Below, piece after piece: positions 35,525 through 45,155 of a stretch of DNA of 64,000 nt. The stretch lies in the NCBI GenBank assembly GCA_017051695.1, contig JAFIDK010000009.1, positions 37,267-101,266 on the forward strand. Reading direction: 5' to 3'. This stretch comes from Algoriphagus aestuarii. Lineage in GTDB: Bacteria; Bacteroidota; Bacteroidia; Cytophagales; Cyclobacteriaceae. Each line of letters starts with the position of its first letter. Position 1 is the first letter of the stretch. The notes under the pieces are model-generated. The model made no database searches and was not told the origin of the DNA. It worked only from the letters and a program-made list of their open reading frames with translations. Made by a program: the position numbers and the translations under genes.

Positions 35525-38500
35525 ATGGAAAAAGACCAGCTTGAAGCACTTTTGTCCAATGTTTTCGGACATCTTAATGCAGAAAAGAGTAATGAAAAAA
35601 AACAATGGGAAGAGGGAATTCCACTTTTGGCTAGATCCCTGCTCATTCAGGACAGTGCTGAAATAAAGTCTGGCTCTTTTAGTTTTGAAAATACAGAGCT
35701 TTTCTTTCAGGACAGGATTCCCAAAGATAAAGTTGAGCTCATACGGAAGGAAGCAGAAAAGGCCAGAGTTTCAGAAAGGGAAGCAGAAAAGACCAAAGTT
35801 TCAGAGAAGGAAGCTCAACTGAAAGCTGAAAAAGACCCTCGCCTAAAAGCTTTTGTCAGGGATGTACCAGTCCGAACAACTCAAATTAAAACCAGTGTCC
35901 CTACCTGGGCAGCTGGAGCCAAAGTTGTAAAAACGGTCGGACCTTTTGAACGAGTGGATGGAAGAGTCATTGCCATTGATTTTTTTAGAATCACCAAATT
36001 GATCGGTATCTACCAGCAAAACAGTAACCTTCCTGTTCTTTTATTCAAAGCAACTTTTAAACAGGCAGTTGCAAAGCCATTGAATTCACCTTCCATTGAA
36101 GTTTCCAAAAATTACGATGTAGCTGAAGGAAGCTTCTATATCCGGGCGGACATGTTGGCAAGTAATGGTCCTAGTTCGAGATATGTCGGTCTGAAGGTCA
36201 AAGATGGCCAAATCCAATTAAATGCAAATCCGGTTCTTCAGGGAGAAAAATTGGTTTTGGCAGCAAATACAGGAGTTCAGGTTTCGTTGAAACTTGATCA
36301 GACACCCGATGAAGCAAATACCAAGAAAAAACATGGAAGGGATGCTTTTGAAGCAAAAATACAAACTCCGGATTCCTTATCTTTCTCTTTTACCGGTGCG
36401 TCAAAAGCACAAATTAACAATAGTGGACCGGCTCAATGGTCAATTTATGGTCAAACAGCATCTTTTGCGAAAGCCAATAAAGCTCCAGTTTATAATCCAC
36501 AGCTTTCGAGATTATTAATCCCATATTCTTGCTCGCAACAGCTCTTTGAACCGAAAAACACCAAAAGTCCTATGGTGGAAATTCTGGAATCAGCACCAGT
36601 CAGTCATTCCTGGTGGGCTATTCCAGCAGCAGAATTGGATGTTTCTGCTCCACTGGAAGTAGCAGGTTGTGGTGGCATGCTACAGGAATTGAAACCAGGA
36701 TTAAAATTTAAATGGAAAGGATTAAAAGGCAAGAGCTTAAAATTAATCAAACCTTTGATTTTAGTAGATAGTGGAAGGATCGGGATTACTGATTTGATAT
36801 CGGATGGGGAAGGAGCTTTTCAGGAAATTGACCATTGGAAAGACGATCTAAATGAACATGGGACTTCCATCTCTCTCTCATTAATCCAGGAATCTACTTT
36901 TCTTTATAATGCTCTCGCCGAGGGTACAGAGATTTTAATGGGCTTGGCCAATGCCCAGATTAAAGTAGACAGGCCTATCCAAGTCAATGGTTTACCTGTA
37001 GGAGTGAGAACCAAAAAATCCGCTTTGATTTTGGCAGGATCCGATACCAAAAACCTCGTTTATCTTTTTGATGATAATATTTTATGGGACAATAAGTTGC
37101 CATTTGATAAGGTTCCGAAGTTTAAGAGCCTAGCCATTGCGTTAGAAAATGCCTTGTTTACAATCTCTCCGGCAAATGGAGCATTGGTGTTTGGGGAGTG
37201 TTCGGAAGACTGGACAAAAATCACCAAAAGCCAGACTTTTTTAGTTTTCGGGATGTTGAGTTACATGCCAACTTTACCTGATCCATATGCAGCTAATTTG
37301 GATTATTTTTCAAGAAGGTTTTCAGATAAAGGAAGGGGAATAAATAATATAAAAAGTTGGCTTGTTTGCCAAATAAGTCAGGAACCGAAGGATGAAAAGA
37401 CAGATTCTGTACTTGTAAAATTCCATTTTGGCCCAGCTAACTCTCCTTCCAGCCAACCTTCTGTGGCAGCCAGCAGTACGGTTACTCTGAACCAGTTTAA
37501 ATCAGAAGCGGTAATGGGCACAATGAAGGCTGTTGCTTCCACTAGCTCTACTGCAGCAAGTAAAAATGGACTTCCTCCTTATGATGATCAACTAAAACCA
37601 TTCAGTAGTCAATATGAGACTGAATATTTTGCCTTGTTGGATGTTAGTTCCAATGCCAATCAGCTAGGTGTCAGCGTAGGATTACCAAAGAGGCAAAGGG
37701 AAGTTACCGGTGTTGCACATTCTGTTTCTGAGACTGAAGCGACTATTTCGCAGTCAGGGCAGTTGATTTCTGTAGAAGGAATGGAGGTGATAGCACCTGG
37801 CGCGATGACGAGGCTCTTTATGCTTCCTTTAATAGCTTGGGAGCCGATTTTTAACTTGACTCCTCCTGCGCCTGCTACTCCTGGAGATCCTCCTGTTTTA
37901 TTTAATTATTATCCGAATGATGGAGGGCCATCGAGAATTTTAAATAATCATTTAGAAAGAATAGCGATATCTCCGAAGCCTTTGGTTGAATTTATCTTGG
38001 ATAAATACGAGAAGGAAGAAACTCCCATAGAGGCAATGTTTACACTTTCATTTGGCATGAAAGCGAAAGCTGAGCTGGCACACAATAATCCGAAAGAGAC
38101 CATCAAGCCAAAATTAGGAAATGTGAGACCTCAATTCCCAAATGAATTGGAAGGTGGAATTCAACTGCGTGCGACTGCAGGGAATTACGGGAAGAAAGAT
38201 CCAAATGAGCCAAAAATGAACGATTCGCCCATGTTTGCTGGGTTTACTGTTCAGTTAGCCAATGTTTTGAGAATGAATGGAACACCTTCGGGAGCAAGTA
38301 CTTTGGGAGAAAGCGTGACAAAGATTTTCAATGGTGAATTTTTTGTAAATCAAGGGAATCCAACTCAATTATTGACTAGAGGAGTACCGGTCACCAAAAT
38401 CGATTTTACCGGATATGGTGCAAGTACTTTTAGTAATTGGCTAAGCCCTCAGGCTGAAATCGCGGCCACCAGTCAGGCTAGGTTTGATGTGATGCTGGGT

Positions 38501-40873
38501 CGTACAGGCCATGAAGTCATTCAGGTGAAGAGTATCGTGTATCCCTGGGGGATCCGCGTGGTTCGGACCATAACCATTTTCAGATCCAGTTCTGGATTTG
38601 TTTACCGAACCGATAGTGGATGGCAACCTGAATCTGATGGGAATTTTGATTTTAGGTTTAAATATATCAATGAAAATCATCCAGGAGATGTAGTGGAGGG
38701 AGAGAGATACGAATTGCATCCCGGGACATTGCGCGGATTGTTCAATATTTCCAATATTCGGGAAGACGGAAATGTGGCAAAATATAAAGTCAATAATTCC
38801 ATTGCTAGCGGGAAAAAATACATTAATGAAAGTGGTGATGTCATTACCAATCCAGGAAGTTCATTTAACCAAGAGGTGGAATGTACAGCGGTGTATTTTG
38901 ACGCTGATGTAGCGATAGAAAATCTGGTTCAAGGCCATAAAAATGGAATGACGCCCGCAAAAAAAATCCTTGGATACGTTCAGCTTTCCCCACCAGGGAT
39001 TCCATTGACACCGAAACAACTCAAAGGATTGTTGGATTTGCAGGGCGGTTTGATCGGTGGAGATGTTGATTGTGTCATGGATGTGGGTGGAACTGGCCAA
39101 TTAATGCAGATTAACAGTTTTGATATTTCGCCATCTGAAAGGCCAGGAAATGAATTTGACAATCCGGTTTTTGTGGCATCTACCAGAGGATCTGTCTTAC
39201 TTCCGAAAGATGGAAGTTGGAGTATGGTTCAACATGAAACCGGCTCAGGAGAAGTTACACCTTTGCCTCCTCATATCCCGATTCCGCTGATCAGATTGGG
39301 GAAATGGGTACCCGAAAAAGTGGTGAGTCAATCAGATATTAACAACAATCTAGTTCGCCTCGCACACCCCATGGAAATCATCAGAAATCCGGTAGAGGGA
39401 ACAATCAATTTTGGGTTTTTACAGAGTACATCTACTCAGAAAGCGCTTTTCCTTACACCTAGTTATAGAAAAGGCATTTCCAAATTGATGAGTAAAACGC
39501 CTCCGATTTTTGCAGATGCATATAAGCTCATGAATGGCAGTAGTATTTTTCCAAATATTGGGGATGCTTATTCTAATTATGGAAAAGCGATGGCACTGCT
39601 CGAAGGTGTGGATGATCAAGGCAATAAAGTCAAGGCTTTCATCGAAAATGCTGCTCAGGATGGCGGGAGAAAAGTGCTGGAGTTGATGGAAATTACAGCA
39701 AAGGAAGAAGCTGGAAAAATCGTTGACAAAGGCTTTAAATTGCTTTCTGGAGAAGCTAATAATGCATTAAATAAAGCTCTGGCTTTTGATGTGCCAAACT
39801 TTGACCCGCTTTATCTGGTGGATATGGAGTCTTTGAAAATCTACATTGAATATAAAGCCACTCAAGGCGAACCGAATAATAAACAGTATGTTGATTCTAA
39901 GCTGAATTTTGACGTCGATTCTTTTGCCAATGACTTGGCTGATACATGGAAAAGCAAAGTGAACAATGTCGGCATGGTAGTGGATTTAGGGCCCTTTGAG
40001 CGCTTGATTACTATAAAAGGGAACTTTGATGCAGGGAAAGGAAAAGAAACAGGGTATGCAGGCGACAAAGACAATCCAGGCCCTTTAGATGGAATTCCAC
40101 TGCCCGAAGTAGAATTTAGCGATGCGTTAGAGCCTGTCATCGAGCTTTTACAACTTTTGGCTGCATTGAGTACTGGGGATTATGGAGCAGTCATGAGAAA
40201 AGGGCTCCAAATAGCCATGAGTAATGCTGGCGAAATCTGGGAATATAAATTTGAAGCAACCAAAGAGATACCGCTGATCCGATTCCCTCCCGAGGACTCG
40301 GTTTATAATTCCCCTCAATGCCCTTTGCGGTTAGAGGCTGGCTTGGCCCTTGGTGTATATTTTAATGCAGCATTAAAAGTCACTTCAGATCCGAAACAGC
40401 TTTTGCCTACTGCAGGTGGATTTATCCAATTTAATGGAGGTCTGGAAGTCATGTGCGTGACTGTAGGTGCGGCGACTATTTATGCAATAGGGTCCGTCGA
40501 AGTCAGAATTGCCTGTGACACCAAGATTGGGCCGAGTCTGATGATGAAATTTGGCTTTGGTGCCAATATATCTGTAGGGCTTCCGGTAGTCGGAAATGTG
40601 AGCGTGACTTATATGGTAGGATGCGAAATGTATGTAGATGCCAATACTTTGGAAATAACGGCATTTATGCTCTTTAAAGGACATGCCAACATTCTTGGAG
40701 GTATTGTCAGTGTGACAATCTACATAGAAGCGAGCGGTTCTGTGAAAAGAATCACCAGTCCTGAGCGGACAGAATGTACCGCCTCTGTGACCTTTGGTTT
40801 AGATATCAGTATCTGCTTTATCATCAATATCAGTTTTGAAGAGACCTGGCAAGAAAGTCGTCAAATCGCATAA
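35525..40873 (+). CDS. Giant uncharacterised protein, 1782 residues (first of pair)
   Basis: I do not recognise this family. There is no signal peptide, lipobox or T9SS domain, so the protein is cytoplasmic unless released by another route. Visible parts: a helical N-terminus; a charged coiled-coil stretch at about 73-115 with an imperfect repeat (EAEKARVSEREAEK / TKVSEKEAQLK); a long beta-rich region (about 120-1270) with Trp- and Pro-containing turns such as SHSWWAIPAAELDV and MLSYMPTLPDPYAANLDYF; a helical zone (about 1300-1440); and a final 180 residues of alternating hydrophobic strands rich in Gly, Ala, Val and Ile (GAATIYAIGSVEVRIACD, FGFGANISVGLPVVGNV, ILGGIVSVTIYIEASGSV) that look like an amphipathic beta-sheet or barrel. 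The next giant gene follows after 22 bases, so they form an operon. Confidence 0.85.
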   Translation: MEKDQLEALLSNVFGHLNAEKSNEKKQWEEGIPLLARSLLIQDSAEIKSGSFSFENTELFFQDRIPKDKVELIRKEAEKARVSEREAEKTKVSEKEAQLKAEKDPRLKAFVRDVPVRTTQIKTSVPTWAAGAKVVKTVGPFERVDGRVIAIDFFRITKLIGIYQQNSNLPVLLFKATFKQAVAKPLNSPSIEVSKNYDVAEGSFYIRADMLASNGPSSRYVGLKVKDGQIQLNANPVLQGEKLVLAANTGVQVSLKLDQTPDEANTKKKHGRDAFEAKIQTPDSLSFSFTGASKAQINNSGPAQWSIYGQTASFAKANKAPVYNPQLSRLLIPYSCSQQLFEPKNTKSPMVEILESAPVSHSWWAIPAAELDVSAPLEVAGCGGMLQELKPGLKFKWKGLKGKSLKLIKPLILVDSGRIGITDLISDGEGAFQEIDHWKDDLNEHGTSISLSLIQESTFLYNALAEGTEILMGLANAQIKVDRPIQVNGLPVGVRTKKSALILAGSDTKNLVYLFDDNILWDNKLPFDKVPKFKSLAIALENALFTISPANGALVFGECSEDWTKITKSQTFLVFGMLSYMPTLPDPYAANLDYFSRRFSDKGRGINNIKSWLVCQISQEPKDEKTDSVLVKFHFGPANSPSSQPSVAASSTVTLNQFKSEAVMGTMKAVASTSSTAASKNGLPPYDDQLKPFSSQYETEYFALLDVSSNANQLGVSVGLPKRQREVTGVAHSVSETEATISQSGQLISVEGMEVIAPGAMTRLFMLPLIAWEPIFNLTPPAPATPGDPPVLFNYYPNDGGPSRILNNHLERIAISPKPLVEFILDKYEKEETPIEAMFTLSFGMKAKAELAHNNPKETIKPKLGNVRPQFPNELEGGIQLRATAGNYGKKDPNEPKMNDSPMFAGFTVQLANVLRMNGTPSGASTLGESVTKIFNGEFFVNQGNPTQLLTRGVPVTKIDFTGYGASTFSNWLSPQAEIAATSQARFDVMLGRTGHEVIQVKSIVYPWGIRVVRTITIFRSSSGFVYRTDSGWQPESDGNFDFRFKYINENHPGDVVEGERYELHPGTLRGLFNISNIREDGNVAKYKVNNSIASGKKYINESGDVITNPGSSFNQEVECTAVYFDADVAIENLVQGHKNGMTPAKKILGYVQLSPPGIPLTPKQLKGLLDLQGGLIGGDVDCVMDVGGTGQLMQINSFDISPSERPGNEFDNPVFVASTRGSVLLPKDGSWSMVQHETGSGEVTPLPPHIPIPLIRLGKWVPEKVVSQSDINNNLVRLAHPMEIIRNPVEGTINFGFLQSTSTQKALFLTPSYRKGISKLMSKTPPIFADAYKLMNGSSIFPNIGDAYSNYGKAMALLEGVDDQGNKVKAFIENAAQDGGRKVLELMEITAKEEAGKIVDKGFKLLSGEANNALNKALAFDVPNFDPLYLVDMESLKIYIEYKATQGEPNNKQYVDSKLNFDVDSFANDLADTWKSKVNNVGMVVDLGPFERLITIKGNFDAGKGKETGYAGDKDNPGPLDGIPLPEVEFSDALEPVIELLQLLAALSTGDYGAVMRKGLQIAMSNAGEIWEYKFEATKEIPLIRFPPEDSVYNSPQCPLRLEAGLALGVYFNAALKVTSDPKQLLPTAGGFIQFNGGLEVMCVTVGAATIYAIGSVEVRIACDTKIGPSLMMKFGFGANISVGLPVVGNVSVTYMVGCEMYVDANTLEITAFMLFKGHANILGGIVSVTIYIEASGSVKRITSPERTECTASVTFGLDISICFIINISFEETWQESRQIA

Positions 40874-40895
40874 TTTTTTATTAAAAACTCAGAAC

Positions 40896-43800
40896 ATGGA
40901 ACCTAGAAGATTAATTTCCTTAATGACTTTTCCGCAGCGTTTTGATGGAAATACGCTGACAGTAAATATTGTAGTGGTACCTAGAAATAAAAACCCTTTT
41001 TCTACTTGGGCCACAGGCTTACCAAATCCTGCAACTTTGCCTGGTTTTGCTAATTTCCAACCTGAATTTAGCCTGGCAATAGTAAAAGGAACAGATGATT
41101 TTCCATTGAGTAATGCTACAGCTCCCTCTAGAAAGCCCATTTTACAACCAATTGATGTTAGCCCTGCAACTAATAAAGCGAGTATCATACAGAAAGTGGC
41201 GGATAATATAGGGATGGATGTAGTAGATGGAATAGACGAGCTTACTCCTCCAATTAAATCAGAGGAAGTAGGTACAAAAAGTATCAAGAAATACCTACCG
41301 TATTCGTATAGGAATAGTTTTAATTTCACTCAACCGAGGCATGAAAATGCTTTGACGGATGATGGCTACCATTGTGCTTTAAGAGACAAAATTCCCGTTC
41401 TAAATGATTATAAACCTAGGGATAAAATAAGCTGGGGTAAAGTTTTTGCCAACATATTGAGGCAGCCATTATTGGCTAAAGCCTGTGGGATGATCTATGA
41501 GGTGCAGCTTTCTGTTAAGCCTGAGTGGTTTGAAAATGGAGGGTACCTCTATGCCGAAATCATAAATGATCCTTATGCTTTGGCTCAAACAGGACTTTTG
41601 GACGAAAACGATGGTCCGCTTATTAAGCGATATGCTGCAAAAATTCCAGAGTTGATCATGGGTGAAAGCCGTCCCGTTTTCGCTCCAGTGTTATTTCCGG
41701 TTTTGTATCAAAAACCATTGGATCCTAGTGAGCCAGTACCAAAAGGTCCTTGGGATGAATTATTTATGGAAGCGCAGACTTACAATGATGGTTTTGCGAA
41801 AATTGTTCATGCTAATCAACCCGTTTCAGGTAATTTATTGGAAGAGTCACCTGATGAATTGCCTCCTCAATCTGATTCTGGGATCCGTTTGGGTTGGGAT
41901 GATGAACAGATTCTGGTTTGGTACCTGAGGCAAATGATCGAGAATCCATCGGATCAAGGATCTTTGAAAAGGCTGGATGCCCCACTTGGAGTAATGGGTT
42001 ACCACATTGATGTTCGTCAAGCTGCGCCAGGAAAAAACTGGGAAAGCTTAAATAGCATTGAAATAAATGAAGCTGAAAATAAGTTTGCAGGAGATTTAGA
42101 CTCAAGCTCAACCGAACTTCCTTATCAGGTTTATCCAAATAAAATCTCCGGGCCAAATAGTGATCATTATTGGTTGCCTATGTACTATGCCCACTGGATT
42201 GGGAAAAGTTTGGTGACTGAGGACCCAGATGCATTGGAAATTTATCGCATGCACGAAGCAAATGGATCCACTTTAAATGAACTTCAAAATAAGAAGGTTA
42301 CTCCAAATAAAACTTTGATTCCTACTCCTTTGGAAACAGAGCTACGGTATGGGAATACCTATGAATTCAGAATTAGGATGACTGACATTTCTGGTGGAGG
42401 TCCTAAACTATCTGATAATCCTTTAAACTCAGCCCCAAGTCCTGAGACAAGTGTTTCTTTCAAAAGATTTGTAAACCCTTCTTTGTTGAGGATTGAAAAA
42501 CCCATAGAGATCAAAAATAATCAGAGGACGTATTTCAATGCGTTGGACGATGATGAAACTCAATTTGATTCAAATCCAAGTTTTGAGATTAGACGCCCTT
42601 TGTTGGAATATCCGGCAGTAGTATTTACCAATAAGTACCAAAGTATAGGGCAGGATCCAGTGGCTCTGTTAAAAGAACTGGATTTTGAGGATGAAATGTT
42701 AAAACCAGCACTGCCTGATCCGGATGTCCAAAAGGTAAAAGTGAGAGTGGAAGTGAAATCACTTCGAATGGATACTCAGTTGAGCCAGAAAGGAGATGAT
42801 AGCTATATCACTTTGTATGAAACCAATAGGCAGTTTCCGGAAGCTTTTGATGGAGTTTTAACTATCTCGATGGAATTTATCGATGTTCCAGTTTTGAATT
42901 TGGGAGAACCTGCTAACCCCTTTTTAAGAGATGATTTATTGATCGATGCTATCAATGAGATGGAGAATTTAGTTTTGCCAACTGGTAGACATATTCGGAT
43001 TTCGCTGAGGGCTGTTGCAGAAAGCGAAGGAGTTCCTGAAAGTTATTTTGGAATTATTGATGAGGAGGAAGATAAGGATAGCAGGTATGGGAAGAATCTC
43101 CAATTTATGGTATACAAAGAGCCAAGTCAGGAGTTGGATTTGTTACAGCCATTTGAGGATGTGACCCCAGTTCAGGCTTTATTTTTAAAACCAGATAGCG
43201 TTCCCACCATTAAAGAAAACGTTTTTAAGGCTTTACTTAGAAGAGATTCCGAAGAATCACAATCTGGTGTGGTGGAAAGACTTGCGGACGCATTAGGTGT
43301 CAGGTCAAAGGGTCTCACATTAGTCGCTCCCAAAGGAGAAAGGATCATTTTCGGATGTAATTCTAGAATCAGGCATTCCCTAGCTCCAGATGGAAGCTCC
43401 ATCACATTTGCGACCAAAGCCGATTTATACAACCATTGGGTGGCTACACTCAGTTACAAAATAAACAGAGATTGGGCTTGGGATGCTTTGGAAGACGTAG
43501 GATTCGTGATAGAGCGGGAATATAAATTCCGAAAAGACAGCAATGCTGAGACTCGTGTTAATTCTTATTTGGGAGATATAGAAATCAAACATACAGTTTC
43601 ATTTGAAGCGCTTCAAGCTGATTTTTTTGATCGGGTCAATCGAAATTATACCAGGATCATTTACATCGATGCTTTGGATCCCAAAAATGATCTTAAACAA
43701 CCGAATGGGGAATTAAGATTTCCAGATGAATTATGGGCTGAATACAAAATCAAACCTAAGGTCAAACTTGGCCATCCCGAACCAGAAGTCATCGAAACAG

Positions 43801-45032
43801 AGCAATTGAATCTGCCTACAGTGCTGCCTCCTGCGCAAATTCCAAAAATTGTCAGTGTTGGAATTGCATTTTCTCCCTATGAAAGATCTGAGGATTATAG
43901 TTCTACAGAAGCTAGGAAGCGGTATTTATGGGTTGAATTTGAAAAACCAGTCGAAAATCCAGATGATACTTACTACTGTAGGGTGCTGGCAAATGCTCCA
44001 GATCAATTATTAGCCAGCAATGAATGGGATCAGTTTGTGCCCCCAGAAGAAGCTCCTATCAGTCTCGATCCAGAAGTGACCAGAACGGTCATTCCAGGCC
44101 AAAGTGACGACAAAGCTGGAATGGATGCCATGCAGCCCATGCAGAAATCTATTGATAGCGAAACGCATTATATTCTGCCTATTCCTCCGGGAATGCATCC
44201 GGAAAGCCCTGAATTATTTGGATTCTTTACTTATGAATTTAGAGTCGGTCATGGTCATTGGCCAGATAGGAAAGATAACCTTTGGTCCACCGCTCAAGGC
44301 AGATTTGGTAGGCCACTAAGAGTAACAGGAATCCAGCATCCAGCGCCAACTTTGTTGTGCTCGTTGGATAGGAATAAAAACCACATGTATGTGAGTGCTC
44401 CTTTTGCAAAAGCAGTTCATAATGGAGCAAATGTCACTTCCAAACCGCCTAGAACAAGCTTATGGGCTTTGGTTTATGCCCAGGTTTTCCAAGCGGATGG
44501 TAGAGATCATAGAAATATTTTACTGGGTGAAATTGAAATGAAGATCGGGGTTAGTGTCAATACTGATCCAAAGAGATTGAAACAGATAAATGACCTGACA
44601 CAGCAGGTGTATTTCAAACCTACGATCGGTGATTACACTACTGGGAGTGTTAGCTTAAATGCTAACCTGATCAGAACCGGAAATTTAATTGCAAGCATTA
44701 AGGATAAACATCCAGTCGGAACAGCAATCGTGACTTCTGAAGATATTGCTGATAAACTGATATCATTAGGATTGCCAGAAGATAGTCCTTTAAGTGTTTT
44801 GGTGGTGGAGGTTTTCGGCAATATTACCAACATTCATGACCATATCAATCAATCAAGAGATTATAGAAATACGGAAATGTCAGGAAGAGTTGCTGAAAGC
44901 ATGAAAGCGAAAAGAGCAGAAACTCATACGGTTGCTGAAATCAGGCCTTTGAGTAGGGGCTTGGGGCATTTTAGAATCCTGAGAACCTCACCACTGACCA
45001 AAGTTCCATTCGTATGTTGCCCGACTTGCTAG
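40896..45032 (+). CDS. Giant uncharacterised protein, about 1378 residues (second of pair)
   Basis: Start chosen at ATG 40896 (MEPRRLISLMTFPQRFDG); the frame is open further upstream but only inside the first giant gene. No signal peptide, membrane helix or sorting domain is seen. The protein is mostly beta and loop: YEVQLSVKPEWFENGGYLYAE-type strands (about 205), an extended region around 483-540 with RYGNTYEFRIRMTDISGGGP that reads like a fibronectin- or Ig-type strand pattern, and acidic linkers. The C-terminus carries three cysteines in the last seven residues (FVCCPTC), an unusual ending that could bind metal or crosslink. No catalytic motif is evident. It is the partner of the 1782-residue protein and the operon ends at a strong terminator; function unknown. 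Confidence 0.85.
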   Translation: MEPRRLISLMTFPQRFDGNTLTVNIVVVPRNKNPFSTWATGLPNPATLPGFANFQPEFSLAIVKGTDDFPLSNATAPSRKPILQPIDVSPATNKASIIQKVADNIGMDVVDGIDELTPPIKSEEVGTKSIKKYLPYSYRNSFNFTQPRHENALTDDGYHCALRDKIPVLNDYKPRDKISWGKVFANILRQPLLAKACGMIYEVQLSVKPEWFENGGYLYAEIINDPYALAQTGLLDENDGPLIKRYAAKIPELIMGESRPVFAPVLFPVLYQKPLDPSEPVPKGPWDELFMEAQTYNDGFAKIVHANQPVSGNLLEESPDELPPQSDSGIRLGWDDEQILVWYLRQMIENPSDQGSLKRLDAPLGVMGYHIDVRQAAPGKNWESLNSIEINEAENKFAGDLDSSSTELPYQVYPNKISGPNSDHYWLPMYYAHWIGKSLVTEDPDALEIYRMHEANGSTLNELQNKKVTPNKTLIPTPLETELRYGNTYEFRIRMTDISGGGPKLSDNPLNSAPSPETSVSFKRFVNPSLLRIEKPIEIKNNQRTYFNALDDDETQFDSNPSFEIRRPLLEYPAVVFTNKYQSIGQDPVALLKELDFEDEMLKPALPDPDVQKVKVRVEVKSLRMDTQLSQKGDDSYITLYETNRQFPEAFDGVLTISMEFIDVPVLNLGEPANPFLRDDLLIDAINEMENLVLPTGRHIRISLRAVAESEGVPESYFGIIDEEEDKDSRYGKNLQFMVYKEPSQELDLLQPFEDVTPVQALFLKPDSVPTIKENVFKALLRRDSEESQSGVVERLADALGVRSKGLTLVAPKGERIIFGCNSRIRHSLAPDGSSITFATKADLYNHWVATLSYKINRDWAWDALEDVGFVIEREYKFRKDSNAETRVNSYLGDIEIKHTVSFEALQADFFDRVNRNYTRIIYIDALDPKNDLKQPNGELRFPDELWAEYKIKPKVKLGHPEPEVIETEQLNLPTVLPPAQIPKIVSVGIAFSPYERSEDYSSTEARKRYLWVEFEKPVENPDDTYYCRVLANAPDQLLASNEWDQFVPPEEAPISLDPEVTRTVIPGQSDDKAGMDAMQPMQKSIDSETHYILPIPPGMHPESPELFGFFTYEFRVGHGHWPDRKDNLWSTAQGRFGRPLRVTGIQHPAPTLLCSLDRNKNHMYVSAPFAKAVHNGANVTSKPPRTSLWALVYAQVFQADGRDHRNILLGEIEMKIGVSVNTDPKRLKQINDLTQQVYFKPTIGDYTTGSVSLNANLIRTGNLIASIKDKHPVGTAIVTSEDIADKLISLGLPEDSPLSVLVVEVFGNITNIHDHINQSRDYRNTEMSGRVAESMKAKRAETHTVAEIRPLSRGLGHFRILRTSPLTKVPFVCCPTC

Positions 45033-45040
45033 AAACCCTT

Positions 45041-45073
45041 AAAAACTCCCGGAATTTTCTGGGAGTTTTTTTA
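45041..45073 (+). terminator. Terminator behind the giant gene pair
   Basis: AAAAACTCCC-GGAATTTTCT-GGGAGTTTTT: a 10-bp stem and 10-nt loop followed by seven T, 9 bases after the stop. It separates the pair from the Crp/Fnr gene. Confidence 0.88.
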
Positions 45074-45097
45074 TTTAGGATGAATTCCTAGGGATTT

Positions 45098-45111
45098 GTG
45101 ATTAATATCAC
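45098..45111 (+). promoter_or_regulatory. Crp/Fnr-like operator upstream of the regulator gene
   Basis: GTGATTAATATCAC is a palindrome with perfect GTGAT/ATCAC arms, the FNR/CRP half-site layout. Its centre is 29.5 bases before the -7 box TAAATTTG at 45134-45141, which puts it near -42 from the likely start, a class II activator position. This suggests that the regulator controls its own gene. Confidence 0.55.
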
Positions 45112-45133
45112 CTTTGCCAAAGGCAGACTTAAG

Positions 45134-45141
45134 TAAATTTG
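45134..45141 (+). promoter_or_regulatory. -7 promoter element of the Crp/Fnr gene
   Basis: TAAATTTG, a full TAnnTTTG match 14 bases before the ATG, with TTTG at 45113-45116 as a possible -33 element. Confidence 0.5.
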
Positions 45142-45155
45142 ATTTTTTGTAAACT

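Noticed and set aside
40836-40895. Upstream start of the second giant protein overlapping the first
   Set aside because: The extra residues are a basic out-of-frame reading of the first gene's end; ATG 40896 lies in the intergenic gap and begins a conserved-looking N-terminus.
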